From Kitasatospora sp. SolWspMP-SS2h (lineage in GTDB: Bacteria > Actinomycetota > Actinomycetes > Streptomycetales > Streptomycetaceae), in contig NZ_QLLT01000004.1 of NCBI RefSeq assembly GCF_003259315.1, positions 310,001-374,000 of the forward strand: a DNA stretch of 64,000 nt, written 5' to 3'. Made by a program: the position numbers and the translations under genes. Below are positions 17,850 through 26,123 of this stretch, one piece after another. Position 1 is the first letter of the stretch; each line of letters starts with the position of its first letter. The notes under the pieces were generated by a model that was not told the DNA's origin, ran no database searches, and saw only the letters and a list, made by a program, of their open reading frames with translations.

Positions 17850-17888
17850 GGCCTCCTGCCCGCCGTCGGGCGGGCGGGTCAGGAGGCC
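17850..17888. terminator. Nested hairpin at the end of the phosphotransferase gene
   Basis: GGCCTCCTG and CAGGAGGCC form a perfect 9-bp outer stem, enclosing CCCGCC/GGGCGG. The phosphotransferase stop codon lies within the stem. It probably terminates the six-gene operon read from the minus strand. Confidence 0.45.
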
Positions 17889-18679
17889 AACTCCCGTTCC
17901 AGGGTGGGGCGTCGGTCCGCGAGCCAGGATTGCAGGCGGTCCCAGCGGGGCCAGCCGCCGTACGCGTCGAAGTAGCGGGTGAACGTGGGGTGTCCGGCCG
18001 TGACGCGGCGGGCGACGAAGGTGCGGCAGACGGCGGTGGCCTGTTCCAGGACGGTCGGCAGGGCCAGGCGGTCGGCCGGCCGGAGGCCGTAGGCGGTGGC
18101 GAACAGGGCGAGTCGGGCCGGGACTTCGAGGTCGGCGCGGGCGGTCTCGGCGGCGGTCGCCGGGTCGAGCACCGGCACCCAGTAGCGGGCGGTCAGGGCG
18201 ACGTCCCAGAGCGGGCGGCCGGGGGCGGCGAAGTCGAAGTCGATCAGCGCGGCGGCCTCGCCCGCGCGGAAGACCACGTTCTCCGGGCAGGCGTCGTTGT
18301 GGCACAGCAGCGGCCCGCCCTCCGGGTCGGCGAACTCGCCGGGCCAGGCCGCCGCCGGGTCGAACGGCGTCCGGGCGGCGGCCTCGTGCCAGCGGCGCAG
18401 CAGCCGGGCCACCGACACCAGCGCGTCCTCGCCCAGCGCCCAGGCCGGGTACGGCGGCAGGGCGACCTCGCCCGGCAGGAACTCCAGCCGCTCCCGCCCG
18501 TCCGCCACCGGGCCCACCGGCACCGGCGCCCCCGGGAAGCCGCCCGCCCGCAGCCCGGTCAGGAAGGCGTGCAGCGCCCCGGCGTGCGGCGGCGCGGGCC
18601 GCTCCACCACGTCCCCGCGCCGCACCACGGCCCCCGCGTTCGCCCACCCGCCCGCCAGCTGTTCCCCGTCCATGTCCAT
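17879..18679 (-). CDS. APH-family phosphotransferase
   Basis: A 266-residue protein of the aminoglycoside phosphotransferase/choline kinase fold. It has the catalytic loop LLCHNDACPENVVF (His127, Asp129, Asn134) and the metal-binding ALIDFDFAAPG (Asp147). The family transfers phosphate from ATP to hydroxyl groups of small molecules, including antibiotics, homoserine and choline; the substrate here is unknown. The first of two in-frame ATGs at 18679 has a GGGAGGA site. It is the last gene of the probable operon that begins at 24744, 62 bases after the aldehyde dehydrogenase. An IS3 remnant abuts its 3' end. Confidence 0.85.
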   Translation of the reverse strand: MDMDGEQLAGGWANAGAVVRRGDVVERPAPPHAGALHAFLTGLRAGGFPGAPVPVGPVADGRERLEFLPGEVALPPYPAWALGEDALVSVARLLRRWHEAAARTPFDPAAAWPGEFADPEGGPLLCHNDACPENVVFRAGEAAALIDFDFAAPGRPLWDVALTARYWVPVLDPATAAETARADLEVPARLALFATAYGLRPADRLALPTVLEQATAVCRTFVARRVTAGHPTFTRYFDAYGGWPRWDRLQSWLADRRPTLERELAS

Positions 18680-18741
18680 GCCCCGATCCTCCCACCGGAC
18701 GGCGGACGGCGGACGGCGGACGGCGGTCGGCTGTCGGCGGC

Positions 18742-20064
18742 TCAGAGCAGCCGGGCGGTGACCGTCTTGGGCCGCTGGTACTCGCGCAGGGCCAGCGCCG
18801 ACAGGTCGGTGCCCGCGCCGGAGGAGCGGCGGCCGCTGTGCGGGAGTTCGGCGGACTGGGCGAGGTGGCAGTTCAGCCAGACCTCGCCGGCCGAGATCCG
18901 GTCGGTGAGGGCCAGGCCGGTGGACAGGTCTGTGGTCCAGACCGAGGCGGCCAGGGCCTGCGGGACGGACTCGGCCAGCGCCACCGCCTCGTCCAGGGTC
19001 GCGGCCCGCTGCACGGTCAGCAGCGGACCGAACACCTCCTCGACCACCGCCGGATCGTCGTCCGGCAGGTCGGCCAGCACCGTCGCGGGCCGCCACAGCC
19101 CGTCGCCGCGTCCCGGCGCGGTGTGCACGGTCTTCGCCCCGGACGAGGCCAGGAGGCGGTCGTAACGGGCCGCCTGGTCCGGGTTGTTGAGCGGGCCGAA
19201 GTCCCGCCCGGCCCGCCGCTCGGCCAGCGCGGCGGCCAGCGCGGCCACCGCCTCCCGGTAGGCCGGCTCCAGCACGATCACCCGGGCGGGCGCGGCGCAG
19301 CTCTGCCCCGCGTTGTACGTGCACGCGGCGGCCAGCTGCCGCCAGGTGTCGGCGGGGGCGTCCGGCAGCACCAGCACCGGGCTGTTGCCGCCGAGTTCGA
19401 GGCTGACCGGGGTCAGCCCGGCCCGGGCGGCCACGTCCGCGCCACCCGCCGGGCTGCCGGTGAAGGCGACCAGGTCGCAGCCCGCGCCGACCAGCAGCCG
19501 GCCGGTCTCCCGGTCGCCCGGCAGCGCGGTCAACACGCCCGGACCGAGGGCCTGTTCGGCGTGCTCGGCGAGCAGCAGCGCACTGTCGGGGGTGGTCTCG
19601 GCGGGCTTGAGCACCACCAAGTTCCCGGCCGCCAGCGCGGGCGCGCAGCGCCAACCCGCCATCAGCAGCGGGTAGTTCCACGGCACCACGGCCGCCACCA
19701 CCCCGACCGGCTCCCAGCGCACCCAACTCTGGTGCCCGGGAAGGTAGTCGCCCGCGGCGGGCGCCGTCGCGGCCCGCACCGCACCCCCGTAGAACCGGAA
19801 CAGGTCGGCCACCTCGGCCACCTCGTTCGCCGCCTCCGCCACCGGCTTCCCGGTCCCGGCGCACTCGGCCGCCACGTACTCCCCGGCGTGCCGCTCGACC
19901 AGCTCCGCCAGCGCGCCCAGCCGCCGCTGCCGCTCCCGCGGCGCCAGCGCCGCCCACCCGGCCCGGGCCGCCCGGGCCCCGGCCAGGGCCGCCGCCACCT
20001 CGTCCGCCCGGCCGGGCGCCACGGTGCGGCGGACACCGCCGGTGCGGGGATCGATCAGTTCCAT
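18742..20064 (-). CDS. NAD(P)-dependent aldehyde dehydrogenase
   Basis: A 440-residue aldehyde dehydrogenase. It has the cofactor strand VVPWNYPLLMAGWRCAPALA, the general-base Glu223 in SLELGGNSP, and the catalytic Cys256 in TYNAGQSCAAPARV. The EVFGPLLTV and PKTVTA segments are also present. It is closest in style to amino-aldehyde (gamma-aminobutyraldehyde-type) dehydrogenases, but it is about 30-40 residues shorter than usual. The ATG at 20064 is preferred over one 36 bases upstream because a GGGAGAAG site precedes it. Genes on both sides are in the same direction (gaps 105 and 62 bases), so the aldehyde may be made or used by the neighbours. Confidence 0.86.
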   Translation of the reverse strand: MELIDPRTGGVRRTVAPGRADEVAAALAGARAARAGWAALAPRERQRRLGALAELVERHAGEYVAAECAGTGKPVAEAANEVAEVADLFRFYGGAVRAATAPAAGDYLPGHQSWVRWEPVGVVAAVVPWNYPLLMAGWRCAPALAAGNLVVLKPAETTPDSALLLAEHAEQALGPGVLTALPGDRETGRLLVGAGCDLVAFTGSPAGGADVAARAGLTPVSLELGGNSPVLVLPDAPADTWRQLAAACTYNAGQSCAAPARVIVLEPAYREAVAALAAALAERRAGRDFGPLNNPDQAARYDRLLASSGAKTVHTAPGRGDGLWRPATVLADLPDDDPAVVEEVFGPLLTVQRAATLDEAVALAESVPQALAASVWTTDLSTGLALTDRISAGEVWLNCHLAQSAELPHSGRRSSGAGTDLSALALREYQRPKTVTARLL

Positions 20065-20169
20065 CGGCGCTTCTCCCTCGTTCGCGCAGGACTTCTTCAC
20101 GGGACTTCTTCACGGGACTTTCCGCGGGACTTCCGACCTGGATTCCTGCCGGTCCTCTCGTGGCGTTTC

Positions 20170-22017
20170 TCACAGGTCGTAGGCGCGCAGCCACAGTTCG
20201 AGGGTGAGCAGCAGCCACAGCTTGCCGCCCTGGCGGGGCAGCAGCAGCCCGCCGCCGCGCATCCAGGTCTCCACCGTGTCCGCCCGGAACAGGCCCCGGG
20301 CCCGGGCGGTCGGCCCGAGCAGCAGGTCGGCGGCGAGCTCGCTGAGCGGGCCGTGCAGCCACTGCTGCACGGGCACCCGCATGCCGCTCTTCGGCCGGTA
20401 GGTGACGGTGTCGGGCAGCAGGTCGCGCACCGCCTCCTTGAGGATCCACTTCTCCTCCGTGCCGCGCAGCTTGAGCCCCGGCGGGGTGGCGAACGCGTGG
20501 TCCACCACCCGCCGGTCGAACAGCGGCGAACGCCCCTGCACGCCCTGCGAGGCGGTCAGCCGCTCCACCTTGGTGAGGATGTGGTGCGCGCCCTTGGTGC
20601 GCAGGTTGCAGTGCAGCAACTGGTCCAGGAGCGAGGGGAACCGGCGATCGGTCAGGTAGGGGGCGACGTGTCGGCGCGGGTGCGGGGCGGACTCCAGCGC
20701 GGCCAGCGCCTCGCCGGTGAGCAGCGCCGGCAGGTCCTCCCAGCACTTGCGGTACGTGTGCAGGTAGGCGTCCGCCCGGGCCTGCGCCGCGTCGTCGTCC
20801 CGCATCAGCTCGAACACCAGCATCGGCAGGTTCTTCGGCCCGCCGAACACCGGGTCCCCGCCCTCGCCGTTCAGTGACACCGCGATGCCGTCGCCCGCCA
20901 CCGCCTCCGCCAGCATCAGGTTCGGCACCGTCAGCGGGTCCCCGACCGGGCTGTCCAACAGCGCCACGGTGTCCGCCAGCCGTGCCGCGACCTGCTCCCC
21001 GGGCACCGTCAGCACCCGGTGCGCCGTCCCGCAGTGCGCGGCCACCAGGCCCGAGTAGCCCAGCTCGTTGGGCAGTTCGGCACCGAAGCTGATCGAGTAC
21101 GTGCGCACCGTCCCCCCGTGCAGCCGCGCCGCCAGCGCCGTCACCAGCGAACTGTCCACCCCGCCGGACAGCAGCACCGCCACCTCGCGCCCGCCCTCCG
21201 GTAGCCGCCGCGCCACCGCCAGCTCCAGCAGCTCCCGCAGGCCCTCCGCGTAGTGCCCGGCCGTCAACTCGCCGCCGGAAGAACCGGGTTGCGGTTCCCA
21301 GAACGCCTCGACGTCCACCCGCCCGTCCGGCCGCAGCCGGGTCACCCGGCCGGGCAGCAGCTCGTGGACGCCGCGCAGCAGGGTCTCCTCGCCCGGCAGG
21401 TAGGCGAAGGTCAGGAAGGAGCGGACCGCCGACAGGTTCAACCCGGTCTCCACGTCGGGGCGGGTCCGCAGCGCGCGCAGCGAACTGGACGCCGCCCAGC
21501 CGCCGCCCGTGGTCCGGCAGTGGAACGCCGTCCGGGCGCCGACGTGGTCGCGCACCAGCACCAGGTCCGGCCCGTCCAGCACCGCCAGGGTGAACATCCC
21601 GTCCGCCGCCCGCAGCCCGTCCGGGCCCAGCGCCGACCAGCAGCGCAGCAGCAACTCCCCGTCCGGGCAGGACGGTTCGGCCGGACGCCCGGCGGCGGCC
21701 AGCACCGCCAGCAGCTCCGTCCGGTTGTGCAGCGTCACCTCGCCGACCGCGGTGCGCCCGTCCACCGTGAACGGGCCGTCCGCGAAACCCGGCTCCCCGG
21801 CCAGCAGTGCCGCCGCGAGCCGCCGCCCGCCCGCCTCGAACGGGCCCGCCACCAGGCCGGGTTCGGGCCCGACCGGAGCGGGCAACGAGCTGACCGCGTA
21901 GCGGGCCGGAGGGGTGGGGCGGTGGAGGCGGTCGAGGTGGTCGAGGTGGTGGGGTCGGGCGGGGGTGCCGGGCGGGGCCGCGGTGCGGGCCGTCGTCCCG
22001 GGGTGCTGCTCAGCCAA
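20170..22017 (-). CDS. Asparagine-synthase-like enzyme (macrolactam-cyclase type?)
   Basis: A 615-residue AsnB-like protein. The C-terminal ATP-pyrophosphatase domain has the PP-loop SGGVDSS (284-290), followed by LDSPVGDPLTVPNLML and NGEGGDPVFGG, as in asparagine synthases and beta-lactam/lasso cyclases. The N-terminal half keeps the glutaminase fold (ADGMFTLAVLDG, LVLVRDHVGARTAFH) but lacks the nucleophilic Cys2 start (MCGI). It therefore probably uses ammonia or an amine nucleophile, or makes an amide bond in a substrate. The TTG at 22017 overlaps the upstream gene; a GTG at 21852 is also possible. No lasso precursor was found nearby. Confidence 0.8.
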   Translation of the reverse strand: MAEQHPGTTARTAAPPGTPARPHHLDHLDRLHRPTPPARYAVSSLPAPVGPEPGLVAGPFEAGGRRLAAALLAGEPGFADGPFTVDGRTAVGEVTLHNRTELLAVLAAAGRPAEPSCPDGELLLRCWSALGPDGLRAADGMFTLAVLDGPDLVLVRDHVGARTAFHCRTTGGGWAASSSLRALRTRPDVETGLNLSAVRSFLTFAYLPGEETLLRGVHELLPGRVTRLRPDGRVDVEAFWEPQPGSSGGELTAGHYAEGLRELLELAVARRLPEGGREVAVLLSGGVDSSLVTALAARLHGGTVRTYSISFGAELPNELGYSGLVAAHCGTAHRVLTVPGEQVAARLADTVALLDSPVGDPLTVPNLMLAEAVAGDGIAVSLNGEGGDPVFGGPKNLPMLVFELMRDDDAAQARADAYLHTYRKCWEDLPALLTGEALAALESAPHPRRHVAPYLTDRRFPSLLDQLLHCNLRTKGAHHILTKVERLTASQGVQGRSPLFDRRVVDHAFATPPGLKLRGTEEKWILKEAVRDLLPDTVTYRPKSGMRVPVQQWLHGPLSELAADLLLGPTARARGLFRADTVETWMRGGGLLLPRQGGKLWLLLTLELWLRAYDL

Positions 22018-22618
22018 AGTCGTCCCCGTCCCAGCCGTCGTTGTCCGACGGATCGCCGCCGTCGGCGCCGTCCCCGGCGCTCCCGAACCCGCCCGAGTCG
22101 AACCCGTCCGGGTCGGAGCCGTCGTCGTGCCGGTGGTCGTCGCCCCCGTCGTCGAAGCCGCCGTCCCCGCCGCCGCCGTCCCCGCCGCTGCCGCCGTCGC
22201 CCCCGGCGCGGGCCCGCTCGGCCTCCCGGCGCAGCTCCTCCTCCTCGTCGGCCGAGAGGAGTTCGGGCGCGTAGTGCGCGGCGGCCACGCCCGCGCCCAG
22301 GCCCAGCGCGCCGAGCACCACGCCGACCCGGCCCGGGAACGAACTGCGGTTGACCAGCACGTACCGCCCCTGGCCCCACACCGTGCGGCCGTAGCCGATG
22401 TCCCGGCCGTAGCCGACCCGGCCGTCCGCGTGGACGCGCTTGACCAGGTCGCGGCCCAGCCGCTCGTCGGTGCCCGCGTCACCCCGGTCGTCCCGCCAGT
22501 GGACCCGGCCGTCGGCGCCGCGACTGCGCCACTCGCTGCGGCCGTCGGAGTACCGGCGGTGCACCGTGCCGTCGGCCAACAGCTCGTCGCTGTAGGTGAT
22601 TTCGGGTGGCTGAGTCAT
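22010..22618 (-). CDS. Hypothetical membrane protein with acidic Gly-rich tail
   Basis: A 202-residue protein. The N-terminal half contains repeated short beta-like motifs (GTVHRRYSDGRSEWRSRGAD, then GRVHWRDDRG and ADGRVGYGRD). A single hydrophobic segment follows (about 98-113, VGVVLGALGLGAGVAAA), and then a very acidic Gly/Asp/Ser-rich tail that is probably disordered. It resembles no named family I know. Its stop overlaps the start region of the asparagine-synthase-like gene, and its start lies 19 bases after the preceding gene, so it is in the operon. Confidence 0.7.
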   Translation of the reverse strand: MTQPPEITYSDELLADGTVHRRYSDGRSEWRSRGADGRVHWRDDRGDAGTDERLGRDLVKRVHADGRVGYGRDIGYGRTVWGQGRYVLVNRSSFPGRVGVVLGALGLGAGVAAAHYAPELLSADEEEELRREAERARAGGDGGSGGDGGGGDGGFDDGGDDHRHDDGSDPDGFDSGGFGSAGDGADGGDPSDNDGWDGDDFG

Positions 22619-22637
22619 CGTCCACGTCCTCGGGGGG

Positions 22638-23471
22638 TCAGGGCGTCGGCCAGGTCAGGAAGCCGGTGTCGCGGGCCCGGGTGGGCGCGGCCGGACGGGC
22701 GGGCGGGGCGAAGCCGCCGCCGCGGACGGTGCGCAGGACGGCCCGCAGCAGCCGGGCCGGACGGACCGCGGCCAGCTCGGCGACCCGGCCGCCGGCCAGC
22801 CAGGCCCGCTCGGCGGCGGGCAGCTCGGCGGGCAACTCCTCGACCGCGCACCGGGGTCGTCCGCCCGGCGCGGCCAGGTGCAGGGCGGCGGCGTGCCGCG
22901 GCAGCAGCCCCGCCGTGCGCACCCGCAGCCGCGGCCCGGCGTGCGCGCGCACCCGGACGAACAACTCCAGCCCGGCGGGGGAGGCGTCGTGCAGGACGTG
23001 CACCACCGCCCCGTCGGCCCGCGCCATCGCTGCCAGCAGCCGCCCGTCCAGCGGCAGCCGCTCCGGGGTCAGGACCGGGCAAGCCCCTTCCAGGTGCAGG
23101 CGGTTGGCGCGCAGCATCCCGGCGATCGCCGGGTCCTGGCAGACCAGCAGCCGGGGGAAGGCGTAGTCGTACAGGTCGCCTTCCGGCCCCGGCCGTTGCG
23201 GCGCGGGGGCCACCGGGTCCGGCAGGACGTCCAGTCCGGGGTGCCGGGCGAGCGTGGCGGCGAACCGGGGTTCGGACAGCAGCGGCCGGGTGGTGTACCG
23301 CAGGCGGTGCGGCCCCCGGTGCAGCGGGAACAGCGTCCGGTCCGTCTCGTAGTACAACTGCCGCGCGGTGAAGGCGAGTCCACCGGGCCGGGCGCAGCGC
23401 TCGGCGGCCGACCGCAGGGCGCGGTCGAGCAGCCGGTCGGGCACCGGTATCGCCGATATCGCCGGTGTCAC
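22638..23471 (-). CDS. Uncharacterised protein, paralogue of the next upstream gene
   Basis: A 277-residue protein. The N-terminal segment AFTARQLYYETDRTLF has a counterpart in the adjacent protein (ITVEQLYWVNERRLYRF). The middle has FPRLLVCQDPAIAGMLRANR and VVHVLHDASPAGLELF, spaced like the two acidic strands of a TOPRIM fold; this resemblance is my inference. Both proteins share a C-terminal GFLTWP motif. The neighbour has an N-terminal zinc ribbon and membrane segments that this one lacks. GTG at 23471 has a GGGAGG site. Function is unknown. Confidence 0.72.
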   Translation of the reverse strand: MTPAISAIPVPDRLLDRALRSAAERCARPGGLAFTARQLYYETDRTLFPLHRGPHRLRYTTRPLLSEPRFAATLARHPGLDVLPDPVAPAPQRPGPEGDLYDYAFPRLLVCQDPAIAGMLRANRLHLEGACPVLTPERLPLDGRLLAAMARADGAVVHVLHDASPAGLELFVRVRAHAGPRLRVRTAGLLPRHAAALHLAAPGGRPRCAVEELPAELPAAERAWLAGGRVAELAAVRPARLLRAVLRTVRGGGFAPPARPAAPTRARDTGFLTWPTP

Positions 23472-23583
23472 AGCGGACCTCCCGGACGGGCGGCCCCGCG
23501 CGGGGCGAACGGGCGCGGGACGGAAGGGCGTCGGGCAGGTTCGCGGTGGTCGGGCGGGTGGTCGGGGCCCGTGGTGCGCGCGG

Positions 23584-24744
23584 TCATCGGGTGCCGTCCG
23601 TCGGGTGCGGGGCCGGGGTGGTGTCGGTTCCGGTGCGCGGGGCGGGGATCGCCCGGGGCCAGGTGAGGAAGCCGATCCGTTCGGCCCGTCGCCGGGTCTC
23701 CGCCGGGCTCTCGACCTCGGCGGCCCCGGTCCGGACGGTGGTGGCGTGGGCGGTGGCGGGGGCGGCGACGGCCCGTTCGACGGCCTTGTCCAGCAGTGCC
23801 ATCAGCTTCACCGGCGGCAGGGCGATCAGCGGGGAGGACCAGTTGTCGAGCAGCCACTCCCGTTCCCGGTCGGGCAGGCGCCGCCAGCCGGGGGAGCCGG
23901 CCAGCGCGTCGGGCACCGCCGGCCGCTCGGCGCCGCCGGTGCGCAGCCGCACCGCCCGCGCGGGGACGTCGACGGCGCGGGGCAGCAGCCCGCAGTCCAC
24001 CACCCGGCGGTCCGGCAGTTCGGCGCGCAGCCGCGCCGTCCGGGCCAGCGCGGTCAGCGACAGGTCGCGCACCACCACCACGGGCAGTCCGGCCGGAAGC
24101 TGCGCGGGCGTCCGGGCCAGTGCCACCCGGTGGCGTTCGGCGAAGCCGTTGACGCGCAGGAAGGCGAGCACGGCGGGCAGTTCGCACAGCACCACGGCGC
24201 GCGGGTCGGCCGGCCAGGTGGGGACGTCGGCGGTCGGCAGCTCCGCCAGCCCGTCCGGGAGCGCGCCGTACACCTGGCGCCAGCGCCCGGCGACCCGCCG
24301 CTCGAAGTCCTCCGGCCGCACCCAGGTGCCGAACGGCCGGGGCGGGCGGTACTGCTTCGCGCCCTGGAACTGCCGGTAGGACAGCCAGCCGAAGAGGAAC
24401 GCGAGCGGGTCGAGCAGCAGATGGGCGAGGCCGCCGACGCCGACGGAGAGCGAGACGGCGAGGACGACGGCCGTCGCCAGCACCGTCCCGCCGGTGACGC
24501 TGCCGCGCCGCTCCTGCCCGGTCGGGAAGCGGTACAGGCGGCGTTCGTTGACCCAGTACAGCTGCTCGACGGTGATCCGCAGCCCGCCGGGGGCGGCCTT
24601 CGCCACCAGCTCGCGGAACTTGGTGTCGTGCAGGCGCCCCGGCTCGACCTTCGGATCGAGCGCGAACACCTTCCGGCAGTTCGAGCAGGTGTGGCCGGTG
24701 CGTTCCCGCTGCCGGCGGTCGACGTGGCAGTGCGGACAGATCAT
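23584..24744 (-). CDS. Zinc-ribbon membrane protein of unknown function
   Basis: A 386-residue protein that opens with a zinc ribbon (CPHCHVDRR, then CSNCRKVF, two CxxC pairs about 17 residues apart). It then has two hydrophobic segments (about 85-125, GTVLATAVVLAVSLSVGVGG and HLLLDPLAFLFGW), and a large domain shared with the downstream gene (VVLCELPAVLAFLRVNGF, VVVRDLSLTAL, VDCGLLPRAVDV, closing GFLTWPRA). The ATG at 24744 is chosen because the zinc ribbon begins there. It is the first gene of the six-gene minus-strand run. No established family comes to mind. Confidence 0.75.
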   Translation of the reverse strand: MICPHCHVDRRQRERTGHTCSNCRKVFALDPKVEPGRLHDTKFRELVAKAAPGGLRITVEQLYWVNERRLYRFPTGQERRGSVTGGTVLATAVVLAVSLSVGVGGLAHLLLDPLAFLFGWLSYRQFQGAKQYRPPRPFGTWVRPEDFERRVAGRWRQVYGALPDGLAELPTADVPTWPADPRAVVLCELPAVLAFLRVNGFAERHRVALARTPAQLPAGLPVVVVRDLSLTALARTARLRAELPDRRVVDCGLLPRAVDVPARAVRLRTGGAERPAVPDALAGSPGWRRLPDREREWLLDNWSSPLIALPPVKLMALLDKAVERAVAAPATAHATTVRTGAAEVESPAETRRRAERIGFLTWPRAIPAPRTGTDTTPAPHPTDGTR

Positions 24745-24849
24745 CGGGCGTCCTCCCAGGGCGACGGGCGTCCTCGGTCGGGGGGCTGATCTCGGCGGGC
24801 CGCCGTCGGACACTCCATCAGACGCGGCCGACAGCCGGGGCGTTGCAAC

Positions 24850-24921
24850 GGCCCGACCAGCCCACCCGGCCCGACCAGCCCACCCGGCCCGACCAGCCCA
24901 CCCGGCCCGACCAGTCCAACC
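24850..24921. repeat. 18-bp tandem repeat, four copies
   Basis: The unit GGCCCGACCAGCCCACCC occurs three times exactly (24850, 24868, 24886) and once with changes (24904). It lies in the gap between the cupin gene stop and the zinc-ribbon gene start, so it may form part of the operon leader. Further degenerate copies trail to about 24960. Confidence 0.75.
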
Positions 24922-24996
24922 GGCTCAGCCGGCCCGACCGGCCCAACCGGCCCAGCCAGTCGTCCCGGCCGTACCGGGCGTCCGCCCCGGTCGGCC

Positions 24997-25665
24997 TCAC
25001 CGGGTGTCCTCCAGCGCGGCGGCGGCCCGGCGCAGCCCGAGCGCCAGCCGCTCGCGGAGGGTGACCGTGCCCGGGCGCTGGGCCGCCGCGACCTCCCGCA
25101 GCGCGGTGGCGAGTCCGTCCTCGCCGCGCCGCTCGGCGGCCTCGGCGGTGATCGCGTAGTCCTCGTGGTCGATGCCGTAGCCGGTGTTCGCGGCCAGGAT
25201 CGCCAGCCGGTCGCGGCCCCGGTTGCCGAACGAGTGCGGCATCAGCCCGGGTATCCGGATCAGCGTGCCCGGCGCCAGCCGGACCTCCACCACCTGCCGC
25301 CGGCGCGCGTCGTACAGGCCGCAGGAGGCCGGGCCGAGCGCCAGCACCAGGTGCTCACCGCCGTGCGCGTGCGGGGTGAACGCGCTGTGCGGGGCGACCA
25401 GGCCGAGCTTGTAGGTGGCGTTCGACGGGCGTTCCGGGGAGGTCGCGGCGTCCCCGATGAAGTAGTGCGCCCACTGCCGGTCGTCGATGAAGCGCAGCAG
25501 CCGGCTGTTCGGGTCCTGCGGGCCGAGCTCCCGGGCACCGGTGCGGTCGGCGCGCAGCACCCGCCCGTCCGGGCGCAGCCGGTACAGCTCGGCGCCGTCC
25601 GGCAGCCCGGACGCCTGCCGCTCCAGCGCGCGCAGCCCCCCGCGCAGGTCCCCGCGTATCGGCAT
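24997..25665 (-). CDS. Cupin-domain protein
   Basis: A 222-residue protein with a cupin barrel in the middle (about 80-165). The first metal motif reads FTPHAHGGEHLVLALG (His-x-His...Glu) and the second GTLIRIPGLMPHSFGN (His near its end). It is likely a metal-dependent sugar- or amino-acid-modifying enzyme or a small-molecule sensor; no DNA-binding domain is present. The C-terminal 50 residues are helical. The ATG at 25665 follows a GAGGGGG site. It is divergent from the small membrane protein, 104 bases away. Confidence 0.78.
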   Translation of the reverse strand: MPIRGDLRGGLRALERQASGLPDGAELYRLRPDGRVLRADRTGARELGPQDPNSRLLRFIDDRQWAHYFIGDAATSPERPSNATYKLGLVAPHSAFTPHAHGGEHLVLALGPASCGLYDARRRQVVEVRLAPGTLIRIPGLMPHSFGNRGRDRLAILAANTGYGIDHEDYAITAEAAERRGEDGLATALREVAAAQRPGTVTLRERLALGLRRAAAALEDTR

Positions 25666-25769
25666 CAACGACCCCCTCGTCGGTACTCGCCGTGATGCTA
25701 CCCGGGCTGCCGGGTGCGCTGACCAGCGGGATACTCGAACAGACGTTGAACTCTGCGGAGGTGAGAGCG

Positions 25770-26033
25770 ATGCCCGCGACCGCTACCGGAGCGCCGCAAT
25801 CCAACCCGATCCGTCGAATGGCCGCCTGGCTGACCGCCAAGCACAACTCCTCGCTGGTCTTCCTGCTCGCCCTGTCGCTGGGCCTGGGCCTGGTCGCGCC
25901 GCAGGTCGGCCAGCTCTGGCTGCTGGTGGTGTTCTCGGTGGTGTGGGGCGTGACCATCGTCGCGTTCGCCGCCCAGTTCGTCGGCCGCCACGAGCACGCC
26001 CACCCCCGCCACGCCCACCCGCACCACGCCTGA
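25770..26033 (+). CDS. Small two-helix membrane protein with His-rich tail
   Basis: An 87-residue protein. Two hydrophobic segments (about 29-45, SSLVFLLALSLGLGLVAPQV; and 48-66, LWLLVVFSVVWGVTIVAFAA) form a helical hairpin, and the C-terminus is HEHAHPRHAHPHHA with seven His. The His cluster could bind metal, but this is not shown. The ATG at 25770 has a GGAGGTGA site and replaces an upstream in-frame ATG at 25692. Family and function are unknown. Confidence 0.75.
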   Translation: MPATATGAPQSNPIRRMAAWLTAKHNSSLVFLLALSLGLGLVAPQVGQLWLLVVFSVVWGVTIVAFAAQFVGRHEHAHPRHAHPHHA

Positions 26034-26123
26034 GCCCACCCGCACCACGCCTGAGCCCGGCCCGCCCTGGGGGTGGCCGCGTCCACGGCCACGCCCGGGT
26101 TCACGGCCGCGCCGGGTGCCGGG

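Noticed and set aside
19313-19675. Plus-strand frames opposite the aldehyde dehydrogenase
   Set aside because: Antisense shadow; the minus-strand frame carries the catalytic Cys and Glu motifs.
24850-24921. Repeat array considered as CRISPR
   Set aside because: Units are head to tail with no spacers and no cas genes are present.
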